This document shows, in pieces, positions 44,498 through 51,710 of a DNA stretch of 64,000 bases. The notes under the pieces were generated by a model. The model was not told the origin of the DNA, ran no database searches, and saw only the letters and a program-made list of their open reading frames with translations. The position numbers and the translations under genes are program-made. The stretch covers positions 868,001 through 932,000 of the forward strand of contig NZ_JBEJGX010000003.1 of the NCBI RefSeq assembly GCF_040253635.1, given 5' to 3'. How positions within the stretch are numbered: position 1 is the first letter of the stretch; every line of letters starts with the position of its first letter. Source of the stretch: Streptomyces sp. Edi2 (GTDB lineage Bacteria; Actinomycetota; Actinomycetes; Streptomycetales; Streptomycetaceae).

Positions 44498-44855
44498 AGC
44501 GGACTCCCCTGGGGCTGGAACCGGTCAGCGGGTGATTGTCGTGATCGTTCCCCACGGGCGGCTGTCCGGCGACGGAGCCGCGCCAGGGTCACCCGATCGA
44601 CGGCCGCCGGGCGGCCCAATGTCCGCCGGGGACGTTGCCTGACGATCGTTGCCTGACGGCACGTCAGTTAGTTCCGTCCGAAGATCATCTGGACGGAATC
44701 CCGCCAAAGTTGGCGCACTCCATATGCTTCCGCAGACCGCGACATTGCCATTAATTGACATTCACTTGGTCATACTTTTACCTTCGGTGTGGGGCATCAG
44801 CGCAGGTCAGCGCCGTATGCCCGGTTCGTCTTCCGTACTCTCACCGGAGGTTCCC
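44498..44855. promoter_or_regulatory. Divergent promoter region between hypX and the repeat-peptide gene
   Basis: About 360 bases. The half nearest the peptide gene (44680-44790) is notably AT-rich (ATTAATTGACATTC and nearby), with TTGACA-like sequence at 44755, consistent with a promoter for the peptide operon. No ORF is seen. Confidence 0.5.
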
Positions 44856-45011
44856 ATGGAGCAGCTCATCAAGAAGATGGCCCAGGACCAGGTCTGGCAG
44901 AGCTGGCTGGCTGCCAACTCCGCACAGCAGGCGGCGAAGAACGGCTGCATCAGTGCGGCACCGAAGGCGGGCTGCATCAGCGCCGCGCCCAAGGCCGGCT
45001 GCATCTCCTGA
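44856..45011 (+). CDS. Repeat-core precursor-like peptide with three GCIS units
   Basis: The 51-residue peptide has ATG 44856 after GGAGG (44846-44850). The N-terminal 30 residues (IKKMAQDQVWQSWLAANSAQ region) form an amphipathic leader-like helix. The C-terminus is GCIS, AAPKA, GCIS, AAPKA, GCIS, with Cys at 31, 40 and 49 exactly nine residues apart. The two 27-base repeats differ at five third positions and no amino acids. A PaaK-like adenylating enzyme, a GRDP-like protein and an exporter follow on the same strand. This is the pattern of a RiPP precursor; no known class fits by eye. Confidence 0.8.
   Translation: MEQLIKKMAQDQVWQSWLAANSAQQAAKNGCISAAPKAGCISAAPKAGCIS
44943..45008 (+). repeat. 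27-base coding repeat, two full copies plus partial
   Basis: Copies at 44943-44969 and 44970-44996, with a 12-base start of a third at 44997. All differences between the two copies are synonymous. Confidence 0.9.
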
Positions 45012-45153
45012 CCCTCGCGCCTCAGGCGTCCGGAGCGGACCGGCGATCACCGGAGGGCGGACCACCCCCGCCCTCCGGCCACCGGCCCGCTCCGGGCACC
45101 ACCCCTCTGCATTCCCGTGTGGGCACCGCACCCCGACCAAGGACGAGGAAGCC

Positions 45154-46392
45154 ATGGATGGTCAGCCGACCGCCGAGGTCATCGAGCAGATCCGCGACAT
45201 ACCGATCTACCGGGCGTCGCTGGCGAAAGGCCACTTCCCCCTGCTCGACAAGCCGGAGATCGCGCGCGGCTTCCCCGACAACTGGATGACCCCCCGGCTT
45301 TCCGCGGCCCTGGAGTCCGGAGAGGCGGAGTTCGTTCTCTCCACCGGCACCCACCACGCCCGGATGCAGATCATCCGGCCCCCGTATTTCCTACTGCACT
45401 CCTACTACCGGCTGTGGAGCGAACACCCCGATATCGCCGGCACCTGGGAAGCGGGCTGCCGACGGGTCTCCCTGACCACGGTGCTGGCCACGGAACACGT
45501 GGCACGGGTCAATGCCGCACGGCGCGGTACGCCGCCGGATCCGGTGCCCGCCCTCGCCGACCGGCAGCTCGATGCGCGTACCTGCTACCTCAATCTGCGG
45601 CTCGATCCGGCGCTGTGGGAGCGCGACGAGGTGGTGCGGATGCTCCAGGAGATCAAGGCCGCCGCGCAGGCGCACCCGCGCGGCTGGTACCACCTGGACT
45701 GCTCCGGATACCACCTGGCGCATCTGCTGCGGAAGGTCGCCGAATGGGGGCTGTGGGACGACTTCCCGCCGCCCGCCAGCATCATCCACGCCTACGAGTA
45801 CACCCCGGTGAACGTCCGGCGTTTTCTGCACCAGCACTTCACCTGCCCGGTCATCGACCTGTTCGGCAGCACCGAGCTCGGCTACCTCTACTTCAGCGAC
45901 CGCCGCGGCACCTACCGGCCGCATCTCGACAAGATGAGCGTCGAACTTCATCCGGTCGCCGACGGCAGCACGATCCACCAGCTCATCGTCACCAGTGTGC
46001 GCAACCCGTTCATGCCGCTGGTGCGGTACCGCTCGGGCGACTGTGTGCGCACCGTGGACGGAACGCCGGACCCGGAAAAGATCACCCAATTCTGCGGCCG
46101 TGAAAAGGAATTGCTCGACACTTCGCACGGTCCCGTCGCGCAGGGCGACCTCGACCGGTGTATCGGCGAGGCGTCCCCGCAGGTCTTCGTCTACCAGTTG
46201 CAGCTGACCGGCGAGGCGACGGCGAGGCTGGTGTACACGACGTTCGACGGCACGCCCGTCGAGCCCGACGGGGTCGCCGCGCTGGAGGAAGCCCTCGGTG
46301 AACTGACCGGGCGGCGCTGCCGGCTCGACCACCGCCCGCACCTCCCCATCGGGAAGTCGGGAAAGTACGCCTGGCTCACGACCGGCGCCTGA
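45154..46392 (+). CDS. PaaK-like adenylate-forming enzyme
   Basis: The 412-residue protein resembles phenylacetate-CoA ligases and related adenylating enzymes: a Gly/Thr-type loop (VLSTGTHHARMQI), DLFGSTELGYLYFSD (acid-binding/AMP region), RYRSGDCVRTVDG (ribose contact Asp) and a C-terminal GKSGKYAW with the candidate catalytic Lys. It should activate a carboxylic acid as acyl-AMP and pass it to a thiol or amine. Lying 140 bases after the repeat-peptide gene, it may activate a carboxylate of that peptide or load an acyl group onto its Cys, Ser or Lys. ATG 45154 follows GAGGAAG. Confidence 0.83.
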   Translation: MDGQPTAEVIEQIRDIPIYRASLAKGHFPLLDKPEIARGFPDNWMTPRLSAALESGEAEFVLSTGTHHARMQIIRPPYFLLHSYYRLWSEHPDIAGTWEAGCRRVSLTTVLATEHVARVNAARRGTPPDPVPALADRQLDARTCYLNLRLDPALWERDEVVRMLQEIKAAAQAHPRGWYHLDCSGYHLAHLLRKVAEWGLWDDFPPPASIIHAYEYTPVNVRRFLHQHFTCPVIDLFGSTELGYLYFSDRRGTYRPHLDKMSVELHPVADGSTIHQLIVTSVRNPFMPLVRYRSGDCVRTVDGTPDPEKITQFCGREKELLDTSHGPVAQGDLDRCIGEASPQVFVYQLQLTGEATARLVYTTFDGTPVEPDGVAALEEALGELTGRRCRLDHRPHLPIGKSGKYAWLTTGA

Positions 46393-46429
46393 CTCGCCCG
46401 GACGACTTCCTCACCCGGACAGGAGAAGC

Positions 46430-46948
46430 ATGACCACCCCGCCGCGGATATCCCCCGACGCTCTCACGGACTTGCTCGGCAAGGCGCTCCACACCGAAGT
46501 GGTGACGCATTTCGACGGCAAGAGCGCCGCGCCGCGAGAGTTCGTGGAGCGCCAGGTCACCGAGTGCCTGCGCTATCTCTATCTCGTCTCCCGGCACCAC
46601 GACCGGCTCGGCGGTCTGTTCCTGCCCGTCGAGCAGGACATCGACGAGATCTGGCACTACCTCATCCTGCAGACCCGCGAATACCGTGCGCTGTGCGAGG
46701 AACGGCTGCCGGGGCGCTTCTTCATCGAACACCGCAGCATCGCCTACGAGGACTACCAGCAGGAGCCGGGCCGCGAGCAGGCACTCGAAGAGGCGCTGCG
46801 CTGGATTCCGCTGTACTGCCGGGAATTCGGGCCGTTCGACGAGGGGGCACTGCCGCACTGGACCATCGTGCGCTTCCTCCATGAGCAGATGGGGGTGTCA
46901 CTCGCGGACATCGCGGCGCTGGAACCGGCGGAGTCGGCGACGGCGTAA
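46430..46948 (+). CDS. GRDP-like (glycine-rich-domain family) protein
   Basis: The 172-residue protein has the hallmark P-x-DIDEIWHYLILQTREY then C, then GRFFIEHR, resembling the core of GRDP/DUF1399 proteins, whose conserved Trp-His, Cys and His residues could bind metal. Biochemical function of the family is unknown. AGGAGAAGC precedes ATG 46430; it is 37 bases after the ligase gene, so cotranscribed. In this cluster a chaperone or metal-dependent modifying role is possible, not shown. Confidence 0.68.
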   Translation: MTTPPRISPDALTDLLGKALHTEVVTHFDGKSAAPREFVERQVTECLRYLYLVSRHHDRLGGLFLPVEQDIDEIWHYLILQTREYRALCEERLPGRFFIEHRSIAYEDYQQEPGREQALEEALRWIPLYCREFGPFDEGALPHWTIVRFLHEQMGVSLADIAALEPAESATA

Positions 46949-47016
46949 AGCCTGTCTTCACCGGTCCTTGAAGCCCGTCTCGTCCAGTCCCCGTCCGGCG
47001 CGAACCGAAAGGAATC

Positions 47017-48336
47017 ATGAGGGCTCGCCACGCTGACCCTGCCGAGGGCGAAGTACCGGAACAGCGGCGGATTCTGGCTGTCCTGGTCCTCTCCCAGATC
47101 CTCAGCGGCGCAGGTCTCGCCGCGGGGATCACCGTCGGCGCGCTGCTCGCCGAAGAGATGCTCGGCTCGACCGGCCTGGCGGGCGTGCCCAGTGCGCTGT
47201 TCACCGCCGGAGCCGCGCTCGGCGCCGTCGGCATCGGCCAGGTCTGCCGGCGCCGCGGCCGGCGCCCCGGTCTTGCGCTCGGCTACGCCGTCGGGGCGCT
47301 GGGCAGCCTCGGAGTCGTGGTGGCGGCCGCCCTCGGTCAGGCGCTGCTGTTGTTCGCGTCCCTGTTCGTCTACGGAGCGGGCACCGCGACAAATCTGATG
47401 GCACGGTACGCGGGTGCGGATCTGGCCTCGTCCGCACGGCGCGGACGGGCCGTGAGCACCGTGCTCTTCGCCACCACGCTCGGTGCGGTGATCGGCCCCA
47501 ACCTGGTGACGCTGACGGGCCGGGTCGCACACTCCTGGGGCATCCCCCGGCTCGCCGGGCCGTTCCTGCTGGCCGTCGCCGCGTTCGGGGCGGCCGCGGT
47601 GGTCCTGGCCGTTCTGCTGCGGCCCGATCCGCTGCGGCTGGCCGAAAAGCTGGCCGCGGCGCAGGCCGGGACGGCAGCCGAGGGACCCGGGGACGAGGGC
47701 GGCGGCGGACCGGATGCGCGGCCGGAGGCCCGGCCGGACCGGCGCGGGGTGGTCACCGGCACCGGGATCATGGTCCTCACCCAGCTGGTGATGATCGCCG
47801 TGATGACGATGACGCCGGTACACATGCAGGCACACGGTCATGGCACCCAGGCGGCCGGCTGGGTCATCGCCCTTCATGTCGGAGCGATGTTTCTGCCCTC
47901 GCCGCTCACCGGCCTGCTGGTCGACCGGGTCGGCCGGCGGTGGATCGCCGGTGCGTCCGGTCCGGTCCTGCTCGCCGCCGGGGTGGTGGCCGCCGCGGCA
48001 CCGGACTCCGTGCCCGCGCTCGCCGCGGCACTGGTGCTGCTCGGCCTCGGCTGGAACTTCGGGCTGGTCAGCGGCACCGCGCTGGTCACCGACGCGCTGC
48101 CGCCCGCCCGTCGTGCGTCGGCGCAGGGGCTGGTGGACGTCGGCATCGCCCTCGCGGGCGCCACCGGGGGGATGCTCTCGGGCCCGGTCGTCGTGCTGGC
48201 CGGCTACCCGACGCTGGCACTGGCCGGCGGCATCCTCGCGATGGCACTCATTCCCGTCCTCGCCTGGGCGGCCCGCCGGCCGCCGCACCCCGTCACCGCG
48301 CCCGCGGCTCCCCTCACGGAAACGGAACAGACATGA
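47017..48336 (+). CDS. Major facilitator superfamily transporter
   Basis: The 439-residue protein has 12 predicted helices. The A-motif-like loop CRRRGRRPGLALGYAVG (after helix 2) and LVDRVGRRWIAG in the second half mark MFS. A cytoplasmic loop with Gly/Arg-rich sequence lies at about 220-240. Placed last in the peptide-ligase-GRDP operon (68 bases after), it is a natural exporter for the product. ATG 47017 follows AAAGGA. Confidence 0.88.
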   Translation: MRARHADPAEGEVPEQRRILAVLVLSQILSGAGLAAGITVGALLAEEMLGSTGLAGVPSALFTAGAALGAVGIGQVCRRRGRRPGLALGYAVGALGSLGVVVAAALGQALLLFASLFVYGAGTATNLMARYAGADLASSARRGRAVSTVLFATTLGAVIGPNLVTLTGRVAHSWGIPRLAGPFLLAVAAFGAAAVVLAVLLRPDPLRLAEKLAAAQAGTAAEGPGDEGGGGPDARPEARPDRRGVVTGTGIMVLTQLVMIAVMTMTPVHMQAHGHGTQAAGWVIALHVGAMFLPSPLTGLLVDRVGRRWIAGASGPVLLAAGVVAAAAPDSVPALAAALVLLGLGWNFGLVSGTALVTDALPPARRASAQGLVDVGIALAGATGGMLSGPVVVLAGYPTLALAGGILAMALIPVLAWAARRPPHPVTAPAAPLTETEQT

Positions 48337-48440
48337 ACATCTCTTCGCTGTACGGATGTTCCCGGCTGTTCTACGGGGGATTCTGGAAACTTGGCGTCAT
48401 TTCTCGTTATCACGCCCGAAACCTGGATGCTGCACTGTGA
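48333..48440 (+). CDS. Possible 35-residue peptide coupled to the MFS gene
   Basis: ATG 48333 overlaps the transporter stop (ATGA). The 35-residue product is rich in aromatic residues (SLYGCSRLFYGGFWKLGVIS) with only about 60% GC at third positions, unlike neighbouring genes. Too short to be sure; could be chance. Confidence 0.25.
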   Translation: MNISSLYGCSRLFYGGFWKLGVISRYHARNLDAAL

Positions 48441-48481
48441 AGGCAGAGTGGAACCGTGCGGACGAACCACGGGGGGCGACG

Positions 48482-48904
48482 ATGCGGAAGGACGCCTGCG
48501 TAGCGGGCATACCCGTGCTGCGCCTGTGCCGTATGTCGCTGACCGCACTGCTGGTGGTCGCGGCCTTCCTGCTGGGTGGTGGCGCGGCCGCGCCCGGTGC
48601 GGCGAAGACCGCATTCTCCGCCTCGTCCGCCGCGAAGTCCGCGAGCACGTCGGCCGTCAAGCCCGGCTATGAGAGCGAAGAGGAAAAGGCGAAGCGCGAG
48701 GCCGAGCGCGGCCAGCCCCGGCGCACCGCCCGGACCTCCGTCGGCGTTCCCCAGCACACCGGCCGCCCGCTGCCGCCGTTCAGCGCGGGCGCCCTCACTC
48801 CCGTCGCCACGACAGCCTCCGGTGACCCGGCGGCCGGCAGCTCCACCAAGGCCGCGTCCAGACGGGCCGGGCTGACCGTCCTGCACTGCGTCTTCCGCTG
48901 CTGA
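48482..48904 (+). CDS. Small secreted protein with two C-terminal cysteines
   Basis: The 140-residue protein has an N-terminal signal peptide (LRLCRMSLTALLVVAAFLLGGGAAAPGAA), a charged segment (YESEEEKAKREAERG), a Pro/Ser/Thr-rich middle and an unusual end, TVLHCVFRC. No domain recognised. GTG 48437 in frame is an alternative start. It lies after the peptide cluster and may or may not belong to it. Confidence 0.6.
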   Translation: MRKDACVAGIPVLRLCRMSLTALLVVAAFLLGGGAAAPGAAKTAFSASSAAKSASTSAVKPGYESEEEKAKREAERGQPRRTARTSVGVPQHTGRPLPPFSAGALTPVATTASGDPAAGSSTKAASRRAGLTVLHCVFRC

Positions 48905-48994
48905 GAGCGGCGTGGTGGCCTGCCCCACCCCCGCACCATGCACCTTTCCGCCACCACCCCACAGTGGCACCACTCATCAGCAGGAGACCTCCTC

Positions 48995-49597
48995 GTGGAG
49001 ACCTTCATTCAGCATGCCCGGGGCCTGACGGCCCGTATCGCCGACCGGCGGGAGGAACAGGAGACCTACGGCCGGCTCGCGGCCGGACAGTCCCCCCTCG
49101 CCCTGTTCATCACCTGCTCCGACTCGCGGGTCGTCCCCGCCCTGATCACCGGGGCGCGGCCCGGCGAACTCTTCGAACTGCGGACCGCCGGCAACGCCGT
49201 GCCCGTCTACCGCGAGGACATGGCGGCCTGCGCGGAAGCGGCCACCATCGAGTACGCGATGCGCGTCCTGGGCGTGGCCGACATCGTGGTGTGCGGTCAT
49301 TCGCACTGCGGCGCGGTCGGCGCCAAGGCCCGCGGTGAGGACCTGACCGGCGCACCCGCCGTACGGGACTGGTTGGCGGAGCAGTTGTCCGACCACCTGC
49401 CCGACGACGCGGAACCGACCGTCGCCGCCGCGGTCCAGCACCACGTGCGCGAACAGCTCGACCGGCTGCGTGGCTACCCCTGTGTCCGGGAGCGGCTGGA
49501 CGCCGGCGAGGTGACGCTGCACGGGTGGTTCTACGAAGTGCACACCGGCCTGGTGGCCGCGCATCACCCGGCCTCCGACCTGTTCCTCCCGCTGTGA
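48995..49597 (+). CDS. Beta-class carbonic anhydrase
   Basis: The 200-residue protein has the zinc-binding pattern CSDSRV (about 36-41) and GHSHCGAVG (about 95-103) typical of beta-carbonic anhydrases, plus ELRTAGNAVP. It interconverts CO2 and bicarbonate. The start is GTG 48995 after AGGAGAC. Only 17 bases separate it from the SulP transporter downstream. Confidence 0.92.
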   Translation: METFIQHARGLTARIADRREEQETYGRLAAGQSPLALFITCSDSRVVPALITGARPGELFELRTAGNAVPVYREDMAACAEAATIEYAMRVLGVADIVVCGHSHCGAVGAKARGEDLTGAPAVRDWLAEQLSDHLPDDAEPTVAAAVQHHVREQLDRLRGYPCVRERLDAGEVTLHGWFYEVHTGLVAAHHPASDLFLPL

Positions 49598-49614
49598 AGG
49601 CGGGTGGGCACCTC

Positions 49615-51069
49615 ATGAAGCGATTCACCTCCATCCGGGCGGACTTCACCGCCTCCCTCGTCGTCTTCCTCGTGGCCGTCCCGCTGTGTGTCGGGGTGGC
49701 CGTCGCCTCCGGGGTACCGGCCGAACTGGGGCTTGTCACCGGTGTGGTCGGCGGACTGCTCACCGGTCTGCTCCCGGGCAGCAGCCTCCAGGTCAGCGGC
49801 CCCGCCGCCGGTCTGACGGTGCTGGTCTTCGAGGCCGTCAAGGAGTACGGCATCGGGGCGCTCGGCGCGCTGGTACTGGCGGCCGGCGTACTGCAACTGA
49901 CCATGGGCGCCCTGAAGTTGGGGCGCTGGTTCCGGGCGATCTCGGTCGCCGTGGTCCAGGGCATGCTGGCCGGCATCGGCCTGGTCCTGATCGCCGGACA
50001 GCTCTACGCCCTCGCGGACGCCAAGGCGCCGGGCAGCGGACTCGCCAACCTCGGCGGTATGCCGGGCCTGGTCACCGCCACCGTGGGGTCGGGGACGGCA
50101 CTGGCCGCGCTCGCCATCGGCGCCGGGACCATCGCCGTCCTGGTGCTGTGGCCGCGCTGGCGGCGCGCCGCGCGGATCCTGCCCGCACCACTGGCCGCGG
50201 TGGCGCTCGCCACCACTGCCGTATGGGCGCTGGATATGCCCGTCGCACGCGTCGAGGTCAGCGGTCTGCTGGACGCGATCCAGCCGCCCGGCCTCGCCGA
50301 CCTCGGCCGGCTCACCGATATCGCGGTGCTCGGCACGGTCCTCGCGTTCGCGCTGATCGCGTCCGCCGAGTCCCTGTTCAGCGCCGCCGCGGTCGACCGG
50401 CTGCACGACGGGCCGCGCACGGACTACGACAAGGAGCTGATGGCCCAGGGCGCGGGCAACACCGTCTGCGGTCTGCTCGGTGCCCTGCCGATGACCGCCG
50501 TCATCGTCCGCAGCGCGGCCAATGTCCAGGCGGGCGCGAAGACCAAGGCCTCGCGGGTGCTGCACGGCGTCTGGCTGCTGGTGTTCGCCGCGGCGTTCCC
50601 GGCCGCGCTGGGCGTGGTGCCGGTGGCCGCGCTGGCGGGCGTGCTGGTCCATGCGGGCTGCAAGCTCATCCCGCTGCGCGAGCTACGGCCGCTGTGGCGC
50701 GAACACCGCGGCGAGGCGGTGGTTCTCCTGGTCACGGCCCTCGCGATCGTGACGGTCAACATGTTCGAGGGCGTCCTGATCGGTCTGCTGCTGGCGATCG
50801 CGAAGACGGCGTGGGAGACCTCCCATGTGCACCTCGAGGTCGACACCCCCGAGGACGAGGACGAGCCGGTGCGGGTACGCGCCGTCGGCAACGCCACGTT
50901 CCTGCGGCTGCCCAAGATCCTCGATCAGCTCGACGCGCTGCCCGCCGAGCGGGGAGTGGAACTCGATCTGAGCGGGCTGCGCCATCTCGACCACGCCTGT
51001 GGTGCCGCGCTGACGAACTGGGCCGAGCAGCACCGTCGTACCCGGCGGGCCGTGGAGCTGGTGTCCTGA
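49615..51069 (+). CDS. SulP-family anion transporter, probably bicarbonate
   Basis: The 484-residue membrane protein starts FTSIRADFTASLVVFLVAVP, has about 12 helices and ends in a STAS-like domain (VELDLSGLRHLDHACGAAL). Pairing with a carbonic anhydrase gene 17 bases upstream suggests bicarbonate as substrate, as in the BicA-type/SulP-CA pairs; sulfate is the alternative. Confidence 0.86.
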   Translation: MKRFTSIRADFTASLVVFLVAVPLCVGVAVASGVPAELGLVTGVVGGLLTGLLPGSSLQVSGPAAGLTVLVFEAVKEYGIGALGALVLAAGVLQLTMGALKLGRWFRAISVAVVQGMLAGIGLVLIAGQLYALADAKAPGSGLANLGGMPGLVTATVGSGTALAALAIGAGTIAVLVLWPRWRRAARILPAPLAAVALATTAVWALDMPVARVEVSGLLDAIQPPGLADLGRLTDIAVLGTVLAFALIASAESLFSAAAVDRLHDGPRTDYDKELMAQGAGNTVCGLLGALPMTAVIVRSAANVQAGAKTKASRVLHGVWLLVFAAAFPAALGVVPVAALAGVLVHAGCKLIPLRELRPLWREHRGEAVVLLVTALAIVTVNMFEGVLIGLLLAIAKTAWETSHVHLEVDTPEDEDEPVRVRAVGNATFLRLPKILDQLDALPAERGVELDLSGLRHLDHACGAALTNWAEQHRRTRRAVELVS

Positions 51070-51074
51070 CGACC

Positions 51075-51118
51075 CGCCGCCCGGCGGTACGGTCACCTCT
51101 CCGTACGGCCGGGCGGCG
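51075..51118 (+). terminator. Hairpin terminator after the SulP gene
   Basis: CGCCGCCCGGCGGTACGG pairs with CCGTACGGCCGGGCGGCG with one mismatch and an 8-base loop, starting six bases after the stop. Confidence 0.8.
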
Positions 51119-51225
51119 AGGCCGGGAAGATTCCCCTCGTTACGGTTGTTGACCGAAGGTCAGGCCGGTCGCGGTGGACCACGGCGGCCGGCACCACGCT
51201 TGTCGTCGTCGAGGGGACGGACGGT

Positions 51226-51672
51226 ATGCCTCTTCAGGGTGAGTACGAGCCGAGCCCGGAGCAGTGGGTACGCGATCAGGTCGAGGAGTACGAAGGCTCC
51301 GGCGGTACGAAAGGCACCACGATCCGGGGGCTGCCCGTCGTGGTGCTGACCACCCGGGGCGCGAAGAGCGGAAAGATCCGCAAGAGCCCGCTGATGCGGG
51401 TGGAGCACGACGGGGCGTATGCGGTGGTGGCCTCCCTGGGCGGCGCACCGCGGCACCCGGTCTGGTACCACAACGTCGTGGCGGACCCGCGGGTGGAGCT
51501 GCAGGACGGCCCGGAGCGCCGGGACATGACGGCCCGTGAGGTCACCGGCGAGGAGAAGGCCCTGTGGTGGGGCCGCGCGGTCGAGGCGTACCCCGATTAC
51601 GCCGACTACCAGAAGAAGACGGACCGGCAGATCCCGGTGTTCGTCCTGGAGCCGGCGGCCACGGCGCACTGA
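51226..51672 (+). CDS. DDN-like deazaflavin (F420)-dependent nitroreductase family protein
   Basis: The 148-residue split-barrel protein has the family features [41 protein letters not shown] and [17 protein letters not shown]. Members bind F420 or fatty acids/quinones and reduce a variety of substrates. The gene stands alone. Confidence 0.9.
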   Translation: MPLQGEYEPSPEQWVRDQVEEYEGSGGTKGTTIRGLPVVVLTTRGAKSGKIRKSPLMRVEHDGAYAVVASLGGAPRHPVWYHNVVADPRVELQDGPERRDMTAREVTGEEKALWWGRAVEAYPDYADYQKKTDRQIPVFVLEPAATAH

Positions 51673-51679
51673 GACCGGG

Positions 51680-51710
51680 TCCCTCGTGACGCTCAGAGCG
51701 TCACGAGGGA
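51680..51710. terminator. Bidirectional terminator between DDN-like and modBC genes
   Basis: TCCCTCGTGACGCT and AGCGTCACGAGGGA form a perfect 14-base-pair stem with a CAG loop. The right arm lies within the last codons of modBC. Confidence 0.85.
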
